64,000 bases of DNA from Frigoribacterium sp. PhB160 (lineage in GTDB: Bacteria; Actinomycetota; Actinomycetes; Actinomycetales; Microbacteriaceae): the NCBI RefSeq assembly GCF_003751785.1, contig NZ_RKIE01000001.1, positions 186,001-250,000 of the forward strand. Direction: 5' to 3'. The translations under genes and the position numbers were made by a program. Below, piece after piece: positions 9,263-17,475 of this stretch. The notes beneath the pieces are model-generated. The model was not told the DNA's origin and ran no database searches. It saw only the letters and a list, made by a program, of their open reading frames with translations. Within the stretch, counting starts at the first letter, position 1, and each line of letters starts with the position of its first letter.

Positions 9263-9601
9263 GGGGTTCCTCGGGGTCGGGCGGCCGGGCGACCGGTCGG
9301 CCGCGGGGGATAGCTAGACGAACTCGCTAGGCAAACTAAGCAAAAGAGGGTCTGATCAGGCCATTCTGGGGTACGTGAGCCCTGGCGCCTTCCAGTTCCG
9401 AGCGCGTACCGTGGGACACGAGCCAGCCCTTCGAGGCAGGCCGTGGTCTCCCGTGTCGGTGCGGAGCTTCACACGCAGGGGCGCCGCTGCGGGAGACCAC
9501 CACCGCAGGGTGCCCCACGGTGCGACGACGAGGTCGCCCGTGCGGGCAGTCCGCGCAGGCAGCCCGTGCAGGCGGCCGCCGCCCGAGCCGTGGCCCGCGC
9601 C
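9263..9601. other. Noncoding stretch with nested inverted repeats
   Basis: No credible gene is seen here. The part nearest 9263 should hold the promoter of the minus-strand aminotransferase. Further on, two nested inverted repeats occur: an outer pair 9405-9419 with 9510-9524 (15 positions, one mismatch and one wobble) and an inner perfect pair 9443-9453 with 9490-9500 (GTGGTCTCCCG). Transcribed, they would form a long two-stage hairpin of about 120 nt. It could be a structured RNA, a terminator for the flanking minus-strand gene or a decayed small mobile element. Confidence 0.5.
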
Positions 9602-10618
9602 TCAACCCGAGAGCGGGTGCGAGCCGTCGTGCCACGTGCGGGTCGCGATCGCCCGGGCGAACGACGAGAGCGTCTCGTCGGAGGTGTGGCGCGGCGACCA
9701 GCCGAGCACGCGCCGCGCCTTCTCCGTCGACATGACGGGGATCTTCGCGGCGATGTCGAGCCAGCCGGGCTCCGTCGGCTGCAGGCGGAGCAGCCACGTC
9801 ACGAGCGCCGCGGTGCGGAGCACCCGGTACGGGACGGGCAGCACGCGGGTGCCGAAGGCGCGGGCGACGCGGTCGGGGTCGACGACCGGCTCCGCGGCCA
9901 GGTTGAACGCGCCTCCGGCCCTCTGGTCGATCGCCCGCCAGAAGGCGTCGGCGACGTCGTCGGCGTGGACGACCTGCGAGACGAAGCGCGGGGCGAGCGG
10001 GAGGAACGGCAGGCGGTGTCGCTGCATCCAGCGCGTCGGGACCCAGCGGCCGAGGAAGAGGCCGACGATCTCGCTGGCCGCGGCGGGCTGGAAGACGAGT
10101 CCCGGGCGCATGCGGGTGAGCGTGACGTCCGGCCACCGCTCGGCGAACTGGTCGAGCAGGCGCTCGTTCGTCGCCTTCTGCTTCGAGTAGCTCGAGCGGC
10201 GGACGCCCTTGGTGCGCCAGGTCTCGTCGACGCGGCGGCCCTTGGGGCCGCGGCTGTAGGCGCCCACCGACGACGCGGTGAGCACGTGCGGCACGCCGGC
10301 CCGGACGGAGGCGCGCAGCACGTGCGCCGTGCCCGTCACGTTCGTGCGCCACATCGCGTCGCGGTCGTGGCTCGGCTGCAGGGCCCAGCCGAGGTGCACG
10401 ACGGCGTCGGCCCCACGGAACGCGTGCGCCAGCTGGTCGACCGCGGCGTCGTCGCCGATGTCGATCGAGTACCACTCCATGCCGCCGTAGGGCGGGGTGG
10501 CCGATCGCGGCGACCGGCGCGCGACGCCGACGAGGTCGGTGACGGAGGGCTCGGCCTGGAGCCGGGTCAGGAGGGCCGTGCCCAGGTTGCCCGTGGCTCC
10601 GACGACGACCACGCGCAT
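9602..10618 (-). CDS. NAD-dependent epimerase/dehydratase family protein (extended SDR)
   Basis: This cytoplasmic oxidoreductase or epimerase has 338 residues. The N-terminal Rossmann motif is VVVGATGNLG (residues 4-13). Further family features are DAVVHLGWA in beta-4 and the segment YSKQKATNE, in which the Tyr and the following Lys match the YxxxK active-site pair. The minus-strand ATG at 10618 is chosen because GAAGGAGAA lies just upstream; the frame is open further but without a ribosome site. Substrates of this broad family range from nucleotide sugars to small carbonyls, and the neighbours give no clue. Confidence 0.85.
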   Translation of the reverse strand: MRVVVVGATGNLGTALLTRLQAEPSVTDLVGVARRSPRSATPPYGGMEWYSIDIGDDAAVDQLAHAFRGADAVVHLGWALQPSHDRDAMWRTNVTGTAHVLRASVRAGVPHVLTASSVGAYSRGPKGRRVDETWRTKGVRRSSYSKQKATNERLLDQFAERWPDVTLTRMRPGLVFQPAAASEIVGLFLGRWVPTRWMQRHRLPFLPLAPRFVSQVVHADDVADAFWRAIDQRAGGAFNLAAEPVVDPDRVARAFGTRVLPVPYRVLRTAALVTWLLRLQPTEPGWLDIAAKIPVMSTEKARRVLGWSPRHTSDETLSSFARAIATRTWHDGSHPLSG

Positions 10619-10704
10619 GGGCGTTCTCCTTCTCGCTGCTGGCTGGGTGGTGCTCGTGCTGGTGCTTCGTGCTGACGGTGCTCTGTGCGGCACCTGGGAG
10701 GAGC

Positions 10705-11673
10705 CTACGCCGGGAGGCTGGGGGCTCCGACGGCGGGGCCGGGCGCACCGGCGGCCGCGGCGATCGCGAGCACCTGGTGCTCGTCGAGCGTGAACACCTC
10801 GTCGCCGTCGCCCGGCCCGGCGACGCGCACCGGCGTCGAGCGCACGCCGTCGCGCGCCGTGGCGCCCGGGCCGGTGACGGGCAGCAGGTCGACGACGACG
10901 AAGCCCGAGCCCCGCACCGCGCGCTCGGTTCCGACGGGGGCGGCGACGTCGGTGTCGTTCGCGACGGCGGGCGCCACGACCACGGGGACGCCCGCCGCCG
11001 ACCCGACGACGTGGTGGTGGTAGTGCCCGGCCAGGACGACGCGGACGTCGGTGTCGGCGATCGTGGCGGCCAGCGCCTCCGGGGCCTGCAGGGCGAGCGA
11101 CTCGTGCAGGGTCGTCGGGGCGGGCAGGGGCGGGTGGTGCAGCACGAGCACGGTGCCCTGCTCGGCCGGGGCGGCGAGCAGGTCGCGCAGCCAGGCGAGC
11201 TGGGCGGGACGGAGCTCGCCGTAGCCGGCCCGGGGCACCGACGTGTCGAGGGTGACGACGCGCCAGCCGTCGACGACCGTGACGCCGTCGATCGGACCGG
11301 CCTCGGCGGGGGCGTCGTCGTCGTCCGCGGCCGTGTTCACGTTCTCGGACGGGGCGTGCCCGTCGCCGAGCTCGGCGGCGAAGCCCGCGCGCAGGTCGTG
11401 GTTGCCCGGGGCGAGCACGACGGCGACGCCGCGCGGCCCGGCCCAGGCCGCCAGCCGGTCGCGGAGCAGGGCGTAGGAGGCGCGGCTGCCGTCGTCCGAC
11501 AGGTCGCCCGACCCCACCAGCAGCCGCACCCCCTCGACGCGCCCGGCCTCGGCGAGCACGAGGTCGAGCGCCTCGGTCGTGTCGACGACGCCCTGGTGCA
11601 GGGCGCCGCCCGCGAGCAGGTGGGTGTCGCTGAGGTGGACGACGCGGAGCGCTCCGGGGGGCAGGGGCTGCAT
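10705..11673 (-). CDS. Metallophosphoesterase, cyclic-nucleotide phosphodiesterase (CpdA) type
   Basis: This 322-residue calcineurin-like phosphoesterase has all metal-binding motifs in order: HLSDTHL (about 13-19), GSGDLSDDG, APGNHD, VLHHPPLP and LAGHYHHHVVG. The pattern matches class III cyclic nucleotide phosphodiesterases (CpdA/Rv0805-like), so hydrolysis of cAMP or another phosphodiester is likely. An acidic low-complexity insert (ADDDDAPAEAG) after the GNHD block is unusual but lies in a variable loop. No signal peptide is seen. It is transcribed towards the epimerase gene, 86 bp away on the same strand, so the two may be co-transcribed. Confidence 0.87.
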   Translation of the reverse strand: MQPLPPGALRVVHLSDTHLLAGGALHQGVVDTTEALDLVLAEAGRVEGVRLLVGSGDLSDDGSRASYALLRDRLAAWAGPRGVAVVLAPGNHDLRAGFAAELGDGHAPSENVNTAADDDDAPAEAGPIDGVTVVDGWRVVTLDTSVPRAGYGELRPAQLAWLRDLLAAPAEQGTVLVLHHPPLPAPTTLHESLALQAPEALAATIADTDVRVVLAGHYHHHVVGSAAGVPVVVAPAVANDTDVAAPVGTERAVRGSGFVVVDLLPVTGPGATARDGVRSTPVRVAGPGDGDEVFTLDEHQVLAIAAAAGAPGPAVGAPSLPA

Positions 11674-11848
11674 GCGGCCGACCCTACCGGCGGCCGCGGG
11701 CCGCGGTGCGGTGGTTGCGGCCGCTGCGGGGTGCGGGTGCGGGGTGCGCGGGTCGCGTCATGTTCCGGGCGTCACGTCGCGCCGTGACGCGACGTGACGC
11801 GCAGAACGTGACGCCGTGCGCCGTCACGCAGGGGCAGCGGCCCGCGCC

Positions 11849-12286
11849 TCAGGTCGCGAGGTCGTCGAGCGGCACGAGGCGGGCGTCGAGCCGGGCGCCC
11901 AGCGCGGCGAACATCGACGACACGACGGCCCACTGCTCGTGCGAGGGGTTCGTCGGCTCCACGTAGAGGCCGTAGAAGCGGCGGCCGAGGGCGAGCGTCT
12001 CGAGCAGCACCGTGCCGGTGTCGTCGATCATCTGCGTGCCGTCGCGGCGGAGGTCGGCCGGCACCACGACGTCGCCGGAGACCGTGCGGAACCCCGCCGC
12101 GACCAGCGCGCGGCTCGTCTTCGCGGCCGACAGCCGGGGCAGGTGCGACCCGGCGCGGCGCCGGGCGCGCAGCGAGTCCGACCGGTCGACGACCGGCTCC
12201 GCACCGCCGAAACGAGCGCGGACGTGCGCGAACACGAGCTCGGGTTCGCGGACGGGGTGCGCACCCCGGGGGTCGTCGACGGTCAT
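11849..12286 (-). CDS. Hypothetical protein, 145 aa
   Basis: I do not recognise this soluble protein. It has a basic stretch RARRRAGSHLPRL near residue 30, then an alternating hydrophobic region GFRTVSGDVVVPADLRRDG and GRRFYGLYVEPTNPSHEQW, which suggests a small alpha/beta domain. The minus-strand ATG at 12286 (MTVDDPRG) is preferred because residues encoded further upstream are Pro/Arg-rich and look like noncoding translation. It is divergent from the VOC gene, sharing a 241-bp intergenic region rich in CCCGGCCCGG repeats. Confidence 0.55.
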   Translation of the reverse strand: MTVDDPRGAHPVREPELVFAHVRARFGGAEPVVDRSDSLRARRRAGSHLPRLSAAKTSRALVAAGFRTVSGDVVVPADLRRDGTQMIDDTGTVLLETLALGRRFYGLYVEPTNPSHEQWAVVSSMFAALGARLDARLVPLDDLAT

Positions 12287-12527
12287 GTCGTCAGCGTGGC
12301 AGCCCAGGGTGCTCTCGGGCGACGCCCAGTTCGGGTAACCCTCCGACGGGGGAGGGCGGGTGCCCCGCCCCGTCTCGCCCCGCCCGTCCCGGCCCCGCCT
12401 CAGCCCGGCCCGGCCCGGGTCTGGCTCAGCCCGGCCCGGGTGCCCGCCCTTCCCCGCGGGGCGCGTCGCTGCCATGATGCGTGCGAGACGCGGCACCCGC
12501 CGCCGCCTCGTCGATCGAGGAGGATCC

Positions 12528-12947
12528 ATGGCCGTCCAGCTCACCGCCTACCTGGCGTTCCGGTCCGAGACCCGTGAGGCGCTCGGGTTCTACGCGGAGG
12601 TGCTCGGCGGCACCCCCACCTTCAGCACCTACGGCGAGTTCGGCGTCGGCACGCCGGCCGAGGCCGACAAGGTCATGCACGGCCAGCTCGTCACGCCCGA
12701 CGGCATCACGCTGATGGCCGCCGACCGCCCCGACGAGGTGCCGCTCGAGAGCGAGAACGCGATCTCCCTGTCGCTGAGCGGCGCGGCCGAGGACGGCGAC
12801 CGGCTCCGCGCCGCCTTCGACGCCCTCTCCGCCGACGGGCGGGTGCACGAGCCGCTCGCCGCCGCGCCCTGGGGCGACTGGTTCGGCATGACCGACGACC
12901 GCTACGGCCTGCACTGGATGGTCAACATCGCCGGCGCGGCCGCCTGA
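12528..12947 (+). CDS. VOC-family protein (PhnB/glyoxalase-like)
   Basis: This is a 139-residue protein of the vicinal oxygen chelate superfamily, PhnB-like subgroup. The sequence opens with LTAYLAFRSETREALGFYAEVLGG, has the mid-chain VMHGQLVTPDGITLMAAD, and closes with WGDWFGMTDDRYGLHWMVN, the usual C-terminal strand of this subgroup. These proteins have diverse or unknown roles (metal-dependent dioxygenase, glyoxalase or resistance folds), so no reaction is assigned. The ATG at 12528 is well supported by GAGGAGG at 12516-12523; longer frames from 12360 lack a site. A strong hairpin follows the stop. Confidence 0.88.
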   Translation: MAVQLTAYLAFRSETREALGFYAEVLGGTPTFSTYGEFGVGTPAEADKVMHGQLVTPDGITLMAADRPDEVPLESENAISLSLSGAAEDGDRLRAAFDALSADGRVHEPLAAAPWGDWFGMTDDRYGLHWMVNIAGAAA

Positions 12948-12979
12948 GGCGGGGCGGGGGCGTGGCGGGCGCGCCCCGG

Positions 12980-13023
12980 CGGCCGACCCGCGCCTCCTGC
13001 CCGCCGGAGGCGCGGGTCGGCCG
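12980..13023 (+). terminator. Strong hairpin terminator
   Basis: An 18-bp perfect stem (12980-12997 with 13006-13023) closes an 8-base loop, 33 bp after the VOC stop. The stem contains the motif GGAGGCGCGGGTCGG, which recurs at several other places in the window. There is no clear T-run, as is common in high-GC actinomycetes. Confidence 0.8.
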
Positions 13024-13056
13024 ACCCCGCCCGCCCGCTCTGCGACGATGGTCGCC

Positions 13057-13468
13057 ATGACCCCCGTGGACGACGCCGCACGCTGCCCCTGCCTCAGCGG
13101 CCTGCCCTGGGGCGAGTGCTGCGGCCCGCTGCTGCGCGGCGAGCACGCGGCACCGACGGCCGAGCGGCTGATGCGCAGCCGGTACTCGGCCTTCGTCGTG
13201 CTCGACGCGGCGTACCTGCTCGGCCACCTGGCACCCGTCGACGCGGCCGGCAGGGCTCGAGCTCGACGCGGGGACGAGGTGGTTCCGGCTCGACGTCGTC
13301 CGCACCGAGGCGGGCGGGCCGCTCGACGACCGCGGCGTCGTCGAGTTCGAGGCACGGCACCGCGGGCCCGACGGGGCCGAGGTGCTGCACGAGACGAGCC
13401 GCTTCGTGCGGGAGCGCGCGGGCGGACCCGAGCGACGCTGGCTCTACGTCGACGGCGTCGTGGCCTGA
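13057..13468 (+). pseudogene. YchJ-like (UPF0225) SEC-C protein, single-base frameshift
   Basis: Residues from 13057 read MTPVDDAARCPCLSGLPWGE and continue with CCGPLL, LMRSRYSAF and YLL, exactly the start of the YchJ/UPF0225 family with its Cys-rich SEC-C metal site. The frame then fails at 13222-13223. Removing one G there restores the expected LATWHPSTRPAGLELD, and the second frame runs on through TRWFRLDVV, VVEFEARHR and WLYVDG to a TGA at 13466-13468. Both halves are well conserved, so this is either a very recent frameshift mutation or a sequencing or assembly error in the run of G and C. The intact family product would be about 137 residues, of unknown cellular role. Confidence 0.85.
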
Positions 13469-13899
13469 CCCGCGTCGGGCGCCTGCCCTGCCACGGGAGC
13501 CGTCCCGGGCGCCGTCCCGGGCCAGCCGCCCTGCGCCATCTGCTCGGTCCACGCGGCCGCGTGCCCGAGTGCCGTCGCCGCCTCGACGAAGGCTGAATGG
13601 GCCCGGGCAGCGCCGATCGCGCCGCCCTTGACCGCGGCGAGCCCGAGCTCGCGCGAGATGCGAGCGACGAGGCGGTCGTGGTCGTCGACGAAGTACTGCA
13701 CGTACAGCACGACGTGGAACCCGCGCCCGGCCAGCCCGCCGACGAGCAGCGAGGCCGCGAGGCTGCCGCGCACCGCCTTGGTCGTGCCGTTCGGCATCGC
13801 CTCGAGCCGGTAGCCCTCGTGCACGAGGGCCTGGTCGATCAGTCGGCGGGCGTCGTCGTGCGGGCCCGAGAAGAAGTAGTCGTAGCTGCTGTCAGCCAT
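13444..13899 (-). CDS. Hypothetical protein, 151 aa
   Basis: I do not recognise this protein. It starts MADSSYDYFFSGPHDDARRL and has a central segment KAVRGSLAASLLVGGLAGRG followed by HVVLYVQYFVDDHD; the middle could be a short buried or membrane-associated helix followed by strands. The C-terminal 25 residues are Gly/Ala/Pro-rich and probably disordered. Its last codons overlap, on the opposite strand, the end of the frameshifted YchJ-like gene by 25 bp, a convergent arrangement. The acidic N-terminus and conserved-looking core make it a likely real gene, but no function is claimed. Confidence 0.6.
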   Translation of the reverse strand: MADSSYDYFFSGPHDDARRLIDQALVHEGYRLEAMPNGTTKAVRGSLAASLLVGGLAGRGFHVVLYVQYFVDDHDRLVARISRELGLAAVKGGAIGAARAHSAFVEAATALGHAAAWTEQMAQGGWPGTAPGTAPVAGQAPDAGQATTPST

Positions 13900-13939
13900 G
13901 CCGCGCCCCCGGTCGTCGTGACGCCCGGCGACGTCGGGC

Positions 13940-14452
13940 TCACTGTAGCGGCAGGCGCAGCTCGACCTCGCGGGCCGTGCGGTCGAGCACGTAGGGCACC
14001 GTGACGCCGGTCGGCTCGAAGCCCCGCTTCCGGTAGAAGGCGATGGCGCGGGGGTTCGCCTCGTGCACGTGCAGGGTGAGCGACGGGCCCTCCGAGCGGG
14101 CCCAGTCGACGACGCCGTCCAGCAGCGCGTCGGCGACCCCGGCGCCCGAGCCGCGGTGCGACGGCCGCACGAAGACGCCGACGAGCATCGGGGTCGACGG
14201 GGAGTCGAGGTAGCCGCCCATCGTGCCGACCCACTCGCCCGTCTCGTCGTCGACCGCGGCGAGCAGCACGCTGTGCGGCGCCTGCCCGCGGGCCCCGCGC
14301 GACCGCCACTCGCCCTCGTCGTGGCCGAGTCCGTCGTCGAGGGTCTCGCCGAACGCGTGCGGGGTGTCGCCGAGGGCGGCGAGCCGCAGGTCGCGGATCT
14401 CGCGCCAGTCGTCGGGGGTCGTGCGGCGGATCGTGACGGTGCGGGCGGTCAT
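13940..14452 (-). CDS. GNAT-family N-acetyltransferase
   Basis: This single-domain acetyltransferase has 170 residues and would use acetyl-CoA on an unknown amine. The N-terminal strand TVTIRRTTPDDWREIRDLRLAAL is typical. Motif A reads VGVFVRPSHRGSGAGVADALL, with the RGSGAG loop that binds the CoA pyrophosphate, and the closing motif B is LHVHEANPRAIAFYRKRGFEPTG. ATG at 14452 (MTARTVTIRR) gives a full-length family member; the frame runs on upstream only through Ala/Arg-rich noncoding translation. It lies 40 bp upstream of the hypothetical gene at 13444-13899, on the same strand. Confidence 0.9.
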   Translation of the reverse strand: MTARTVTIRRTTPDDWREIRDLRLAALGDTPHAFGETLDDGLGHDEGEWRSRGARGQAPHSVLLAAVDDETGEWVGTMGGYLDSPSTPMLVGVFVRPSHRGSGAGVADALLDGVVDWARSEGPSLTLHVHEANPRAIAFYRKRGFEPTGVTVPYVLDRTAREVELRLPLQ

Positions 14453-14540
14453 CGGCCCAGCGTGCCAGACGGGGGAGGCGCGGTGCCAGCGGTCGAGGTC
14501 GCCCCGACTCGCGCGGCCCCCGCGCCCACGGCCCCCGCCC

Positions 14541-15434
14541 TCACGGCAGCGCGACCGGCGGCAGCGCGACCGGCGGCAGCGTGACCGGCGACGGCTCCCG
14601 CCGCTGCTCCGGCCGGCACGGCGCGAGGATCGTCGCCCGCCGCCCGAGCTCGTCGGGCTCGGTGCCGTGGCCGAGCACCTGGAGCCGCTCGGGGGCCTGC
14701 GCCCGCATCGACGCGGTCCACGCGCAGAGCAGGGCGTCGAGCAGGTCCTCCCGGTGCTTGTAGGCGCGGTCCACGAGAGGCGAGGGCTCGTCGAGGAGGA
14801 GACCCGACACGGGGTGCGACCCGAGCCGCAGGCCGAGCCCCGGGGGCGTCGTCGCGGCGGGGCCGCCGGCCGCGCGGTCGAGGCGCACGAGGAGGTCGTC
14901 GCAGGCGGCGGCGCGGGACGCACGCCGCGCCTCCGGCGGGAGGGTGAGGTCGGGGCGCTTGTAGCGGGGGCGGCGCTCGTCGTAGCCGAGCTCGGGGGTG
15001 CCGACCAGGGTCGTGTACGGGTAGCACTCGAAGTACCCGGCGACCCCGGCGGGCAGCGGTGCGACGCCGTCGTCGAGCACGAGGCCGGCGGCCGCCAGGC
15101 GCTCGCCGAGGGTGCGTCCGCCGAGCCACGGAAGGGAGGCGCTGCTCGCGTTGGCCGCGACCTTCCAGCGGCCGTAGGCGCGCGCCACCTCGCGCTCGCT
15201 CGCCCGCATGCCCGTCGCGTTCGGCACGAGCACGGGCGCGTCGATCGCGACGACCGAGCCCGGAGTCGTCCAGCGCAGCACCCACTCCGTGACCGCGTCG
15301 ACCCCGCGCGCCCAGCCCGCGTCGAGCACGGTGCCCTCGGCGTCGACGACCGCGAGGCCGGTCTCGTTGGCGGGCCGCCCCGGCGTCGAGTCGCGCCAGG
15401 CCAGGTCGACCCCGACGAAGCGCCTCACGGTCAC
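14541..15434 (-). CDS. DUF429 family protein (predicted RNase H-like fold)
   Basis: This 297-residue protein begins VTVRRFVGVDLAW, the first strand of DUF429 with its conserved Asp, and continues with SVVAIDAPVLVPN, ASEREVARAYGRWKV, GYFECYPYTTLVG and YKHREDLLDALLCAWTA, the last carrying the conserved Asp of the family. DUF429 proteins are predicted RNase H-fold nucleases, but the function is unproven. The GTG start at 15434 overlaps the stop of the LuxR gene (GTGA, 15431-15434), so the two are translationally coupled. The C-terminus consists of repeats of VALPP encoded by three 15-bp tandem units (14545-14589), a likely slippage-prone tail. Confidence 0.8.
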   Translation of the reverse strand: MTVRRFVGVDLAWRDSTPGRPANETGLAVVDAEGTVLDAGWARGVDAVTEWVLRWTTPGSVVAIDAPVLVPNATGMRASEREVARAYGRWKVAANASSASLPWLGGRTLGERLAAAGLVLDDGVAPLPAGVAGYFECYPYTTLVGTPELGYDERRPRYKRPDLTLPPEARRASRAAACDDLLVRLDRAAGGPAATTPPGLGLRLGSHPVSGLLLDEPSPLVDRAYKHREDLLDALLCAWTASMRAQAPERLQVLGHGTEPDELGRRATILAPCRPEQRREPSPVTLPPVALPPVALP

Positions 15435-16141
15435 GGCCCGCCGAGCCAGTGGTCGATGCGGTGGTGGTCGGGCGTGAAGCCGTTCTGCACGCCCCAGAGC
15501 ACGGCCTGCGTGCGGCTCGTCGCGCCGATGCGGCGGTAGACCGAGCGGATGTACGACTTCACCGTGTTCGGGCTGAGGTATGTCAGGGCGGCCACCTCGG
15601 CGTTGCTCTTGCCCTGCGTGATCAGCGCGAGGATCTCGCTCTCGCGGTCGGTGATGCCCTCGCGGCGGCCGGGCCAGTCGAGCCCCGGCGCGCTCGGCAT
15701 GCGCGGCCGCGTCTCGCTGACGACGAGCTCGCCGCGGTGCACGGCCTCGAGTGCCTCGACCAGGTCGCGACCGCCGAGGGTCTTCGAGAGGTAGCCGTGC
15801 ACGCCCTGCGCGAGGGCCGCCTCCACGAGCTCGGGGTGGAAGTTCCACGTGTAGACGACGACGCGGCGCGCGGCCGGGTTCGCGACGAGCGCGGCCAGCT
15901 CGTGGTGGTCGGACTCGGGCTGCGCGAACGAGTCGTAGAGCACGATGTCGACGCTGTCCGAGAGCGACGTCGTCGCGTCGATCTCGGCGACCGTGACGCG
16001 CTCGCGGTACCGGTCGAACATGTGGGCGAGTCCCGTCAGCACGACGTCGTAGTCGTCGACCAGAGCGACGGTGATCGCCCCGGGAGGCGCGGGTCGGCCC
16101 TCGGGGGAGGCGTCGGTGGGCGGGGCGGTCGGGTCGGGCAT
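15431..16141 (-). CDS. LuxR/NarL-type response regulator
   Basis: This 236-residue protein has a receiver domain (about 25-140) with VALVDDYDVVLTG at the acidic pocket, VLYDSFAQ at the acceptor Asp and YLSKTLGG with the conserved Lys. The LuxR helix-turn-helix (about 165-230) contains GITDRESEILALITQGKSNAEVAAL and LSPNTVKSYIRSVYRRIG. The unusual acceptor context YDSFA and the absence of a kinase gene nearby leave phosphorylation uncertain. The minus-strand ATG at 16141 is followed by a Pro-rich leader. It is coupled to the DUF429 gene by a 4-bp overlap, and is divergent from the GlsB-type gene, whose start is 114 bp away; it may regulate that gene. Confidence 0.87.
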   Translation of the reverse strand: MPDPTAPPTDASPEGRPAPPGAITVALVDDYDVVLTGLAHMFDRYRERVTVAEIDATTSLSDSVDIVLYDSFAQPESDHHELAALVANPAARRVVVYTWNFHPELVEAALAQGVHGYLSKTLGGRDLVEALEAVHRGELVVSETRPRMPSAPGLDWPGRREGITDRESEILALITQGKSNAEVAALTYLSPNTVKSYIRSVYRRIGATSRTQAVLWGVQNGFTPDHHRIDHWLGGP

Positions 16142-16255
16142 GGCCTGAGCTTCCCACCCCTCGGGGTGTGTCGGCACATCCCCAGGGGTGCTCTGCTGTG
16201 CCAGGCGACACCGCGGCACCGCCGGTGCCGGTCGCCCACCCGGAAGGACACCACC

Positions 16256-16534
16256 ATGATCGGTCTCATCATCAGCCTGCTCGTCATCGGCCTCATCGCG
16301 GGCTTCGTCGCGAGGGCCGTCGTGCCGGGACGTCAGAGCCTGTCGATCGCCATGACGATCCTGCTCGGCGTCATCGGCTCGTTCGTCGGCGGGCTGCTCG
16401 GCTTCCTGCTGTTCCAGCACGACCCGACCGACGGCTTCTTCCAGCCGGCCGGCATCATCGGCTCGATCATCGGCGCCATCGTGGTGCTCGTGATCTGGGT
16501 CAGCGTCTCGGGTCGCCGCACGGCTCGTCGCTGA
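16256..16534 (+). CDS. GlsB/YeaQ/YmgE-family small membrane protein
   Basis: This is a 92-residue integral membrane protein with three hydrophobic helices (about 2-26, 32-54, 62-84). It shows the family patterns LIAGFVARAVVPGRQ, ILLGVIGSFVGGLLGFLLF and GIIGSIIGAIVVLVIW. The family is called transglycosylase-associated or stress-response, but its biochemical role is unknown. ATG at 16256 has GGAAGG eight bases upstream. It is divergent from the LuxR regulator and followed by a strong hairpin. Confidence 0.9.
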   Translation: MIGLIISLLVIGLIAGFVARAVVPGRQSLSIAMTILLGVIGSFVGGLLGFLLFQHDPTDGFFQPAGIIGSIIGAIVVLVIWVSVSGRRTARR

Positions 16535-16543
16535 CCGACGGGT

Positions 16544-16572
16544 CCGGCCCGGGCCCTCACGGCCCGGGCCGG
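16544..16572 (+). terminator. Hairpin terminator
   Basis: A 12-bp perfect GC stem (CCGGCCCGGGCC, 16544-16555, with 16561-16572) closes a 5-base loop 10 bp after the GlsB-type stop. It sits between convergent genes and may serve both. Confidence 0.8.
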
Positions 16573-16593
16573 CGTCGCGGCCGACCGCGGCGG

Positions 16594-17475
16594 CTACGCG
16601 CGGCGGTCGAGCTTCCAGGCGATCCAGGCGGTGACGAGCACGACGCCCGCGGCGGCCAGCCGCGCGCCCATGAGCATCCCCTCGCCGCCGGACGAGGTCG
16701 TGAGGCTCATGTCGCTGCCGATGCCGATGCCCCACACCGCCCCCGAGAGGGCGAGGCAGACGACGAGCGCGAGCCCGATCACGATCGACGTGAGGGCGTG
16801 CGCCTTCGGGCCGACGACGTCGGTGCGCCGGGGCTCACGGGCCCAGCGGGCCGCCCCGACGCGGACGAGGCCGAGCCAGAGCAGCGCCACCGCACAGGCG
16901 CCGACGACGTCGCTGCAGCGGTGCCAGCCGTAGGCGACGGTCTGCTCGGCGACGACCGCGGCGAAGCCCGTGCCGACGACGAACACGAGGGGTCTCGCGT
17001 GACGGCCGAAGGCCGTCATGAGCGCGAGCATGACCGCGACCGCGATGGTCACGTGCCCGCTCGGGAAGCTGTTGGCGTAGACGTCGCCGCTGAGGTCGGG
17101 CCGGGGGGCGAACTGCTTCAGCACCTGCGTCGTCAGGGTCGCGCCGACGATGAGCACGCCCGACTGGACGGCCGCGGCAGGTCGTCGACGCACGAGCGCG
17201 ACCGACATCGTCAGGGCCACGACGAGCAGCACCGCCGAGGGCGAGATGGCGTCGAGGGCGCTGCCCGACTGCAGCAGGGTGTCGTCGCCGACCGAGCGCA
17301 GGATGCCGTCCTCGACCGACTGCCCGGCCGTGGTCAGCACCGCCGCGACGTAGACGCCGGCCAGGGCGAGGCCGCTGAGGCTGGACAGCACGACCCACTT
17401 GCCCGCCACGCGCCGGCGGACGGCCGGGGTCGCGGAGACGAGGGTCGAGGCAGTCACCTCCCCATGGTCACGCAC
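16594..17475 (-). CDS. PAP2-family phosphatase
   Basis: This 293-residue membrane phosphatase has about six hydrophobic helices. The three PAP2 motifs are present: KQFAPRPD (motif 1, K-x6-RP form), SFPSGHVT (motif 2) and GWHRCSDVVG (motif 3, with the catalytic His). Substrates would be lipid phosphates such as phosphatidate or undecaprenyl pyrophosphate. The GTG at 17475 overlaps the end of the MFS gene by 8 bp and has AGGAGG immediately upstream, rather close; GTG at 17457 is a possible alternative. It is the third gene of an ArsR-MFS-PAP2 run on the minus strand. Confidence 0.88.
   Translation of the reverse strand: MRDHGEVTASTLVSATPAVRRRVAGKWVVLSSLSGLALAGVYVAAVLTTAGQSVEDGILRSVGDDTLLQSGSALDAISPSAVLLVVALTMSVALVRRRPAAAVQSGVLIVGATLTTQVLKQFAPRPDLSGDVYANSFPSGHVTIAVAVMLALMTAFGRHARPLVFVVGTGFAAVVAEQTVAYGWHRCSDVVGACAVALLWLGLVRVGAARWAREPRRTDVVGPKAHALTSIVIGLALVVCLALSGAVWGIGIGSDMSLTTSSGGEGMLMGARLAAAGVVLVTAWIAWKLDRRA

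Noticed and set aside
8290-9336. GCCTAGC and GCTAGGC on either side of the PabC-like gene
   Set aside because: Only seven bases match and the distance is over 1 kb; this is too little to call an operator pair or insertion footprint.
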